From a virus, in IMG/VR virus record IMGVR_UViG_3300042261_001186, positions 62,001 to 126,000 of that record: DNA of 64,000 bases; one strand, written 5' to 3'. Under the pieces are notes generated by a model. That model was not told the DNA's origin. It worked only from the letters and a program-made list of their open reading frames with translations, and did no database searches. Each line of letters starts with the position of its first letter. Within the stretch, counting starts at the first letter, position 1. Both the position numbers and the translations under genes were made by a program. This document shows positions 25,133-31,367 of the stretch, one piece after another.

Positions 25133-25531
25133 GGGCTCGTATGGCTTAGACAGCGATGCGAAATAATGAATAAGCAAGTATCGTACTTTCTGTGATACGA
25201 TTAATAAATTGGCAGGAGACAAATAAATGCAAAAACATCAAAAATAGTGTCTGAAGATATGATGAGTATCTTCACTAGCGTGACAGGAAAGGTTTCTGAA
25301 ACCTTTTACGCGAAAGAAAGCGCCGAATTGGCCTTGGCATAACAGGAAAAAATCAGATACTCTGAATATTGGAGAGTTTTAACAGAGGATAAACTAAATT
25401 AAATAATTGATGAATTGACAATTTTTCAGAATACAAATTGTATATGAGTTGATACAGAAATTATCAAATAAACTTGTAGAAATTTTTTAAAATCATTGTT
25501 GGAAGCGGGTTCGAATCCCGCCGAGTCCACA
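25133..25531 (+). ncRNA. ssrA: Transfer-messenger RNA
   Basis: This tmRNA frees stalled ribosomes and tags the unfinished protein for breakdown. The acceptor stem is GGGCTCG (25133-25139) with CGAGTCC (25522-25528); its third pair is G-U, the mark read by alanyl-tRNA synthetase. The T-arm GCGGG-TTCGAAT-CCCGC (25505-25521) is perfect. The 5' side has the short D-like loop (TGGCTTAGACAGCGATGCG). A tag frame at 25310-25342 ends in L-A-L-A-stop. Hairpins before the tag could be the first pseudoknot. The CCA end is not encoded in full. About 399 bases, one piece, not permuted. Confidence 0.9.
25310..25342 (+). other. tmRNA tag reading frame
   Basis: From a GCG resume codon the frame reads A-K-E-S-A-E-L-A-L-A then TAA. 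The small hydrophobic end (LALA) is the kind of degron read by ClpXP. Whether GCG is the exact resume codon is inferred from the length and the stop. Confidence 0.7.
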
Positions 25532-25539
25532 AAAGGAAT

Positions 25540-25636
25540 GACAATTCTGGTTGTGATGTACACATAGATCAGTCAAATCATTCGCGTTTTAAAACGAAAC
25601 CGTGAACATAGCCAAGATAAGGAACGGATAAAATTT
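25540..25636 (+). ncRNA. Possible third structured RNA
   Basis: Between the tmRNA end and a terminator lie about 100 bases with no ORF and a GC level above the local norm. They include TTCGCGTTTTAAAACGAA, which can fold back on itself. It may be the processed 3' trailer of the tmRNA transcript or a separate RNA. No class recognised. Confidence 0.35.
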
Positions 25637-25663
25637 AACCAATCATTTTGATTGGTTTTTTTA
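25637..25663 (+). terminator. Terminator of the RNA cluster
   Basis: AACCAATCA (25637-25645) pairs with TGATTGGTT (25649-25657), followed by seven T. It would end the transcript that holds the tmRNA. Confidence 0.8.
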
Positions 25664-25752
25664 TTTGGAAACATTTAATTAAATTTGCAATGTAGAATTA
25701 AAAACAAGGATGTATATTTTCAAGAAATTATTCTTAACAACTACATTACCAT

Positions 25753-25794
25753 ATGCAAATTCAATATAAAGATGAAAATATAGAATGGGTTTAA
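25753..25794 (+). CDS. Tail-only mini-gene 1 (13 codons)
   Basis: The frame reads M-Q-I-Q-Y-K-D-E-N-I-E-W-V-stop, that is, almost nothing but the IEW tail of the neighbouring genes. The next gene starts 3 bases after its stop. It may be the scar of a deletion between two tail repeats, kept because the tail DNA supplies the next gene's ribosome site, or a real short peptide. Confidence 0.4.
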   Translation: MQIQYKDENIEWV

Positions 25795-25797
25795 ATT

Positions 25798-26094
25798 ATG
25801 TTCAAGAATATTTTAATAACTTTTTTAAAAGATAAGTACCCTAATTTTGATTTCATAATTTTCCCTTGGTCAAAGGATGATATGGATATCATAGAAAAAA
25901 AAGGACTTGGTAGAATGGATCCAAGGTACACAATTAATATGTATTTGGAGCATGCTAGTCAGGTTTATGCTCGTTCATCTAGAGAACAACAGACTGAAAT
26001 TTTGACACTGGCTGTGAATAGAGTGGATAAATTCATAAAAATGAAATGTAAAATAATTGAAGAATATAAAGATGAAAACATAGAATGGGTATAA
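25798..26094 (+). CDS. IEW-tail family protein
   Basis: The 98-residue protein has the array-family order: N-terminal helix, K-Y-P-N-F-D-F-I-I, a turn, strand, then helix (REQQTEILTLAVNRVDKFIK) and the tail Y-K-D-E-N-I-E-W-V. It lies between two tail-only mini-genes. Function unknown; paralogous in shape to the genes at 37-43 kb. Confidence 0.7.
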   Translation: MFKNILITFLKDKYPNFDFIIFPWSKDDMDIIEKKGLGRMDPRYTINMYLEHASQVYARSSREQQTEILTLAVNRVDKFIKMKCKIIEEYKDENIEWV

Positions 26095-26097
26095 ATT

Positions 26098-26145
26098 ATG
26101 TTTAAAGACGATGAATACAAGGATGAAAATATAGAATGGGTATGA
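26098..26145 (+). CDS. Tail-only mini-gene 2 (15 codons)
   Basis: The frame M-F-K-D-D-E-Y-K-D-E-N-I-E-W-V-stop is again only a start plus the IEW tail. Its last 10 bases (ATGGGTATGA) hold the start of the 26136 gene, so it preserves the coupling seam exactly. See mini-gene 1 for readings. Confidence 0.4.
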   Translation: MFKDDEYKDENIEWV

Positions 26146-26447
26146 AAGAGGAATTCCTTAAAAAACTGAAAGAAAAATATGGGTTTGAAAAAATCTCACT
26201 TGATGGTAATGACTTAGTTATAAACAAGAACCCTAAAGCATTGAATGACATTAAAATATGGGTGGATTTGGATTTTGCTAAATATATGATGGAATTGACT
26301 GGTTCCAGCATGGAAATGGAAATAAAATGTCAAATGATACATGTTGATTGGGAACTCAAAAGGATGGATTATTTTTCAGAAAATCCTAAAAGTTGGTGGG
26401 TTGACAAAAAAGATATTTATGAAGATGAAAACATAGAATGGGTATGA
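26136..26447 (+). CDS. IEW-tail family protein
   Basis: This 103-residue protein begins MGMKEEFLKKLKEKYGFEKI; the second Met (26142, ATGA) may be the real start. It has the helix-strand-strand-helix order and ends Y-E-D-E-N-I-E-W-V. It overlaps mini-gene 2 and the next truncated gene by 10 bases at either end. Confidence 0.7.
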   Translation: MGMKEEFLKKLKEKYGFEKISLDGNDLVINKNPKALNDIKIWVDLDFAKYMMELTGSSMEMEIKCQMIHVDWELKRMDYFSENPKSWWVDKKDIYEDENIEWV

Positions 26448-26524
26448 AAATAGCGGATTATTTGTATAAAAAATACTCAAACATCAGTTTCTATATCGTA
26501 GGAAACCGCCACATAAAAGAGTAG
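26438..26524 (+). pseudogene. Truncated IEW-family gene
   Basis: MGMKIADYLYKKYSNISFYI matches the first helix and strand of the family. After 28 codons a TAG ends it with no tail. It looks like the 5' remnant left at the end of this short array. Confidence 0.45.
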
Positions 26525-26548
26525 GAATAAAAAATAAATTTAAATTAT

Positions 26549-27364
26549 ATGGCAAAAAAGAGTGGAAAAGATTTCCAAAGAGAAGTCTTAAATGACCCTG
26601 AATGGGTAAAAGAACATGGTGATGTTGATAAATTTGAGGATATAGATTCGAAAGTTAATACCGAATATTCCTCTAAAAGAAAAGAAAAAACATCACTTAT
26701 AAACAAAAATAGATCTGGTAAATATCAATATGATTCTAGGTCAGCATTAAAAGGTGATACATTAATGTATAAAGGAAAAAAGAAAATAGTTTCTGAATAT
26801 AAAAATTATGATAGTGTAAGAAGCTTATTTAAACCACCTTCCATTTATGATATGAGTAAGTTTATGAAAACTAATGACTCAAACATTAGATATGCATCTG
26901 AACAAAAATTAGATTTTATATCTAATGATACTAAAAATTATTATGATAATTTTTTCAATCAAATCTTCAATGGTCCTAAAATTCACACATTAGAAACAAC
27001 TAATGAACCTATTCCAATTGGTTTTCTGGATTATGATTCTTTTTTAGAATTAATATGTTCTATTGAATTAGGGTTTGCATATAAAGAATTTGGTGTTGAA
27101 AAAATGAAAAATTTTGTTTGTTTGGACAATACAAATAAAAAATATATGAAAGATCTTGATTTAACAAAAGTCATAAACAAAGGTGATATAGTTAAATTAA
27201 GTATTTGGATTGATCCAACAACTAGATATTCTTACCTAATTTACACTTGTAATGATGAACCTATTTACATTCTTTCACAAAGAAAAAATGTTGCAAAAGC
27301 AAATTGTGCCTTTATTCCAAATTCTAAATTTGTAGTAAATGAAAAATCTAGAAAATCCATCTAA
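26549..27364 (+). CDS. Unknown 271-residue protein
   Basis: The N-terminal third is Lys/Ser-rich and polar (KEKTSLINKNRSGKYQYDSR). The C-terminal half is strand-rich (IVKLSIWIDPTTRYSYLIYT). No family recognised. It has no head peptide, DP motif or IEW tail, unlike its neighbours. A strong terminator follows directly. Confidence 0.65.
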   Translation: MAKKSGKDFQREVLNDPEWVKEHGDVDKFEDIDSKVNTEYSSKRKEKTSLINKNRSGKYQYDSRSALKGDTLMYKGKKKIVSEYKNYDSVRSLFKPPSIYDMSKFMKTNDSNIRYASEQKLDFISNDTKNYYDNFFNQIFNGPKIHTLETTNEPIPIGFLDYDSFLELICSIELGFAYKEFGVEKMKNFVCLDNTNKKYMKDLDLTKVINKGDIVKLSIWIDPTTRYSYLIYTCNDEPIYILSQRKNVAKANCAFIPNSKFVVNEKSRKSI

Positions 27365-27366
27365 AC

Positions 27367-27397
27367 AAAAAACCCCCTTAATTGGGGGTTTTTTTAT
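27367..27397. terminator. Bidirectional terminator
   Basis: AACCCCC and GGGGGTT pair around TTAATT, flanked by A- and T-runs. It serves the convergent genes at 26549 and 27394. Confidence 0.85.
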
Positions 27398-28494
27398 TTC
27401 ACCAAATTCTTGAATATCGCTTCTAAAACATTAACAACTATTGAATTTCCTGCCAATTTTATTAATGCACTATCACTCATAGTCCCTTCAACTTTATTAA
27501 AATCACTATCTGTGAACCCCATTAATTTCCAACATTCTCTTGGTATAAGTTGTCTTACTTCACCATTTTCATAAACCTTTATTCTAGATAATGCACCAGT
27601 TGCAGTTATAGTTGGAGATATACTATCAGTATGATAAACCTTATTTTCACTTGCAAAATTTGTATAACCAACTAAATCAAATCCTCTTATACCATTCTTA
27701 GTTTTTTTAGTTTCTATTACACTTGGATAATATTTCTTAAAATCAAAATAATATTTCTTATCAACATTTTTAGACATAATATCACCAATAGTTAAATTAG
27801 TTAATTCATTTTGTTCTGGAATAATATATTCTTGATCATCTATTATAGAAACCATATAAGCTCTTTCTCTATTCTGTGGTATATCAAAATAAGAAGCTTT
27901 CAATTTGAAATCATAATTCCTATATCCTAATTTTGTGAGATTCTCTTTCCAAGTTTCAAATCCTGTTTTGTGTTTATCACTCATTATTGATGCGACATTT
28001 TCCATTAATAAATATTTTGGTAATCTATTTTCAACTTTTAATTCATTAAGTAGTCTATCTACTTGCCACAATAAAGAACTTGATTTACCTTCAAATAAAC
28101 CTCTACCACTTCCTTGGTTACTTAAATCCTGACATGGAAATGAATATGTTAATAAATCATGGTCTGGCATATCAGTTGATTTGAAATCTAATATGGAACC
28201 AAGATTGTTTATGTTTTTATTAGAGACATAAAGTTTCTTTGCTTTTTCAAAATTCATTTTATCAGTATTTGTAGGTGTTTTAGTATCTAAAGAAAATGTA
28301 AATTTTTTAAGATAATCATATATTTCTTCTTTTGAATCTGTAGTTTCTTCATATGAATGATGGACAAGGTTATATGACATTATGGCATTGACATCCCATT
28401 CTGATACTGCAACTACTTCAAAGTCAGCTTTTATATTTTTAAGTGCTTTGTGTTGAGAACCAATACCAGCAAATAATTCAATTACTTTTATCAT
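27394..28494 (-). CDS. C5-cytosine DNA methyltransferase
   Basis: This 366-residue enzyme moves a methyl from S-adenosylmethionine to C5 of cytosine. Motif I is E-L-F-A-G-I-G-S (about residues 6-13), motif IV F-P-C-Q-D-L-S with catalytic Cys near 121, motif VI M-E-N-V near 164-167, motif VIII Q-N-R-E-R-A-Y near 207-213, motif X G-N-S-I-V near the end. The long gap between motifs I and IV holds an extra helical insert. The target site cannot be read. It probably protects phage DNA from restriction. A Vsr-like nuclease at 48.4 kb may be a functional partner. Confidence 0.9.
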   Translation of the reverse strand: MIKVIELFAGIGSQHKALKNIKADFEVVAVSEWDVNAIMSYNLVHHSYEETTDSKEEIYDYLKKFTFSLDTKTPTNTDKMNFEKAKKLYVSNKNINNLGSILDFKSTDMPDHDLLTYSFPCQDLSNQGSGRGLFEGKSSSLLWQVDRLLNELKVENRLPKYLLMENVASIMSDKHKTGFETWKENLTKLGYRNYDFKLKASYFDIPQNRERAYMVSIIDDQEYIIPEQNELTNLTIGDIMSKNVDKKYYFDFKKYYPSVIETKKTKNGIRGFDLVGYTNFASENKVYHTDSISPTITATGALSRIKVYENGEVRQLIPRECWKLMGFTDSDFNKVEGTMSDSALIKLAGNSIVVNVLEAIFKNLVK

Positions 28495-28535
28495 AAAATA
28501 TTTTTTATTTTATATAAATAATTTCAAGAGGAAAG

Positions 28536-28546
28536 TTTAATATATA
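28536..28546 (+). promoter_or_regulatory. Late-type promoter box
   Basis: TTTAATATATA ends exactly 5 bases before the ATG at 28552. Confidence 0.55.
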
Positions 28547-28551
28547 GTGAT

Positions 28552-28818
28552 ATGATTAAACTATTTGAGGAATTTAATAAAAAGAAAGAAATAGACCCTT
28601 CAGATGCTTCTAAATGGAAAGTTGGAGATACAATTATTTGTACAAACAAAGGTAGAGGTAAAAGATTAGAAATAGGAAAAGAATATAAGATATTTGACAT
28701 AACTAAACCTTCTGGACAAGCAGTAATGATAAAAGGAGATTATACTTATTATAGTACAAAATATTTTATTAAGAAATTCAAAGATAAAATAAAAGAAGAA
28801 GACATAGAATGGTTCTAA
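28552..28818 (+). CDS. SH3-like small protein with IEW tail
   Basis: The 88-residue protein opens MIKLFEEFNKKKEIDPSDAS, a head-peptide-like start plus a worn form of the DP motif (D-P-S-D-A-S-K-W). The body is one SH3-like unit of the polyprotein type: K-V-G-D-T-I-I-C-T-N, G-K-E-Y-K-I-F, A-V-M-I-K-G-D-Y. It ends K-E-E-D-I-E-W-F, and the next gene starts inside this tail. Confidence 0.7.
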   Translation: MIKLFEEFNKKKEIDPSDASKWKVGDTIICTNKGRGKRLEIGKEYKIFDITKPSGQAVMIKGDYTYYSTKYFIKKFKDKIKEEDIEWF

Positions 28819-29348
28819 ATTATAAAAAATATAATGAATCTATTTACGAAGATTTTAAAATTGGTGATAGAGTCATCACGAAAGATTTATGGAAATTTAG
28901 TAATAAGTATGCAACTATTGTAAGGATAGATCATGGTGGTGATAAATATTGTATAGAATTTGATGAATTTATTGATGGACATAGTTGTTCAGGTAAGGGG
29001 AAAAAAGGACATTGTACTAATGCAAGTATTAAAAATTTAATTAAAATTGAAAAAGAAGAACCTATAAAAGAAGAAGATATAGAATGGTTTGAATCACTTA
29101 AACCAATGAATGAAAGTTTTGAGATAGGTGACATAGTGGTTTGCTTGGAGACAAAGAATGACAATAAAGGTAGGTTGAATTTCTTGGAAGGTAAAGAATA
29201 TCAATTGTTAAGGGGAATGGGAGACAAATATTTGTTTATTCAAGGGGAACAGAGAAACCTTGAATTATTTAGAAAAGATACTATACACAAATATTTTAAA
29301 AAAGTTGATATAAGTAATATAAAAGAAGAAGATATAGAATGGTTCTAA
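28809..29348 (+). CDS. Two-module SH3-like protein with inner and terminal IEW motifs
   Basis: The 179-residue chain holds two SH3-like units (F-K-I-G-D-R-V-I-T and F-E-I-G-D-I-V-V-C). The first ends K-E-E-D-I-E-W-F-E-S and runs straight on into a head-peptide-like K-P-M-N-E|S, then the second unit ends K-E-E-D-I-E-W-F-stop. It looks like two adjacent array genes fused where the overlap seam used to be, showing how the polyproteins nearby could arise. Confidence 0.75.
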   Translation: MVLNYKKYNESIYEDFKIGDRVITKDLWKFSNKYATIVRIDHGGDKYCIEFDEFIDGHSCSGKGKKGHCTNASIKNLIKIEKEEPIKEEDIEWFESLKPMNESFEIGDIVVCLETKNDNKGRLNFLEGKEYQLLRGMGDKYLFIQGEQRNLELFRKDTIHKYFKKVDISNIKEEDIEWF

Positions 29349-29692
29349 ATTATAAACAATTTAATGAAGGTAGATTTAATCCTTTTAGAAAAAAAATAAA
29401 TAATTTTATACCAAAACCACCAAAGTTTGTTAAACATTCAGATATAGATCCATATGGGGAAGAAGATTGGAATGATGGTAAATATCAAATGGGTGAAGAT
29501 CTTGTTGCTGTTAGAAATTTATATTATACCAAAGATGATGCCCCATTAATAACTAAAAACAAAGTATATAAAATCATAGATAAATTTGTGGAATATGAAC
29601 ATATAAGATATACTTTTATAAGTGATAAGGGGATAGAACACACATTGACAGAGGATTCAATGAAATTGAATTTTAAAAAGATACCACTTTAA
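29339..29692 (+). CDS. Head-peptide protein with DPYGEEDW motif
   Basis: This 117-residue product starts MVLNYKQFNEGRF (N-E|G), then a Pro-rich stretch, then D-I-D-P-Y-G-E-E-D-W-N-D near residue 40, followed by a strand-rich unit. Its start lies inside the IEW tail of the gene before (10-base overlap). The two motif types thus coexist in one coupled operon. Its end overlaps the convergent 29673 gene by 20 bases. Confidence 0.7.
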   Translation: MVLNYKQFNEGRFNPFRKKINNFIPKPPKFVKHSDIDPYGEEDWNDGKYQMGEDLVAVRNLYYTKDDAPLITKNKVYKIIDKFVEYEHIRYTFISDKGIEHTLTEDSMKLNFKKIPL

Positions 29693-30002
29693 AGTCTTTC
29701 CTATATATTTTGGCATATTTATTAGGAAAATCATATTTAGATTTTATCACAATATAATCATCTTTTATTTCTACAACATTAACAATATAAAGTCTTTCTT
29801 TTTCCATAGTAGAGGTTCCTTCAATTTTATCATATAAATTTCCAGTATCATCATTCCAGACTGGTGAATAAAAAATTAATTTTATATCATTAAGTGGTAC
29901 TATTTCATTTTCTCCTCTAACGACAACATCATCATCCCAATTTTCTTCATCAAATGGGTCATTCTCATTATATTGTTCAAATGTTTTAATCTTTGATTTC
30001 AT
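29673..30002 (-). CDS. Head-peptide protein with DPFDEENW motif
   Basis: A 109-residue protein: MKSKIKTFEQYNENDPFDEE then N-W-D-D-D, so head peptide and DP motif are fused at the N-terminus (N-E|N-D-P). The rest is a strand-rich SH3-like unit (ERLYIVNVVEIKDDYIVIKS). It is the last unit of the minus-strand polyprotein run and its start overlaps the previous module by 17 bases. Confidence 0.7.
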   Translation of the reverse strand: MKSKIKTFEQYNENDPFDEENWDDDVVVRGENEIVPLNDIKLIFYSPVWNDDTGNLYDKIEGTSTMEKERLYIVNVVEIKDDYIVIKSKYDFPNKYAKIYRKDFKVVSF

Positions 30003-30288
30003 ATTGATTGTCTTTTAGTTTAAAATAAAAGTTATTAGCTTTGAATATTGTATATTTTCCAGGTTCTGTGTAATTTACAATTTCATGGTTTGTTTTTTCA
30101 TATTTTTTAATTACTTCAGCATTCAAATATTCTAAATAATAAATTTTAGTGTATTCAATATGACGACTTCTTTCACAATCATCTATAGTTTTATAAAATT
30201 CAATATTAACAAGTCCTTTTACATATACATGTTTTGGATTATCATCCCAATTCTCTTCATCATAAGGATCTAATTCATTGTATACAGA
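29986..30288 (-). pseudogene. Polyprotein module cut off by an in-frame TAA
   Basis: Directly after the TAA that ends the 30289-31134 gene, the same frame stays open for 100 codons: S-V-Y-N-E-L-D-P-Y-D-E-E-N-W-D-D, then a strand-rich module ending Y-E-I-K-D. There is no start codon near its beginning. It is therefore the former C-terminal module of that polyprotein, now separated by one nonsense codon, or expressed by readthrough. Confidence 0.55.
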
Positions 30289-31134
30289 TTAATTTAAACC
30301 AAATTCTCCTTTAAGAAACATAATTCCATTTCTATAATAACTATTTCTATTTGGATTTTTATCAAAAAATTCCTCTGCATCATTTCTAATAATTTCTATT
30401 ATTTCTTCTTTAGTTAACCAATGTCCTTTCCAAGCATATTGAGGTTTAATTTTAGGCCAAGATTCTTCTCCCCAATTCTCTTCATTATATGGGTCTATTT
30501 CATTGGATTCATTAACTATTCTATCAAAATGAATATCAAAATCATATTTAGCAAAAACATATTTATATGGGTGTCCTTGTACAATTCCTATCATAACAAT
30601 ATATTGATTATCTTCTTTGAAAATTTCATAATCTCTGTTACTGTGGAATATCCAATGTAAACCATTAGTAGTATGAACATCTCTTTTACAATGAGCATAA
30701 TGTTTTTTGTCTTCATCCCAATTCTCTTCATCATAAGGATCTATTTCATTATGTGTACTTTCAATGAAAAGTTCAGGATTTTCCATATATTTACCATTTT
30801 TAAGGTCATTAAAAGAGTTTTTGAGATATATCCTATTTAAGGAATAGTAGATTTCATGAATGAAATCCTGTTTTTGGTTCGGTGTCAATCCAATTGTATC
30901 AGACAATGAATCTAGGTAATGCTTTGTTTTTATGTAAACTTCAGTTTTATCGATTGTAGTCATGTATTCTTCTTGAAGATCGAATAGACCTTTTATTTCA
31001 TCATCATTCAAACCTATTCTCCTAAGCCAATTTACTAATCTTTCTTTATATCGTCTTGGTTCATATTGACTTTCCCTCCAATTTTCTTCATTGTAAGGAT
31101 CTATTTCATTGAAATCTTCAAATAGTTTAATCAT
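30289..31134 (-). CDS. Polyprotein with three DP motifs
   Basis: The 281-residue chain starts MIKLFEDFNEIDPYNEENW (head peptide fused to motif 1). A helical module (W-L-R-R-I-G-L-N-D-D-E-I-K-G-L-F) ends F-I-E-S-T-H-N-E-I-D-P-Y-D-E-E-N-W (motif 2). A strand module ends I-V-N-E-S-N-E-I-D-P-Y-N-E-E-N-W (motif 3), then a short end. The helical module is also found in the 835-residue neighbour (W-L-R-K-I-G-L-D-E-D-E-I-K-D-L-F), so modules are shared. Function unknown. Confidence 0.7.
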   Translation of the reverse strand: MIKLFEDFNEIDPYNEENWRESQYEPRRYKERLVNWLRRIGLNDDEIKGLFDLQEEYMTTIDKTEVYIKTKHYLDSLSDTIGLTPNQKQDFIHEIYYSLNRIYLKNSFNDLKNGKYMENPELFIESTHNEIDPYDEENWDEDKKHYAHCKRDVHTTNGLHWIFHSNRDYEIFKEDNQYIVMIGIVQGHPYKYVFAKYDFDIHFDRIVNESNEIDPYNEENWGEESWPKIKPQYAWKGHWLTKEEIIEIIRNDAEEFFDKNPNRNSYYRNGIMFLKGEFGLN

Positions 31135-31367
31135 TTCTTTATAAAATACTTTTTAGTCTCCTCATCACTGAAAAGTAATTCTTTACCCCTATCATTAAAA
31201 ACAGAATTAAAATGTTGTTTAGTATATTGAGCAGGAACTATTCTATCTATCATATAAGTATTACCTTTTGTAAAATTAAAATAAAACTCTTTAGCAATTA
31301 GTAAATCACCTTCATTATAAGTTTCATCACCCCATTCTTCTTCATTGAAAGGGTCTACTTCACTAAT
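31131..31367 (-). pseudogene. Out-of-frame polyprotein module
   Basis: Just past the end of the 835-residue polyprotein the +1 frame opens with I-S-E-V-D-P-F-N-E-E-E-W-G-D and runs 78 codons to a TGA that overlaps the next ATG (ATGA). No start codon precedes the motif. It is most simply the missing last module of the polyprotein, put out of frame by a one-base change, or reached by frameshifting. Confidence 0.55.
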
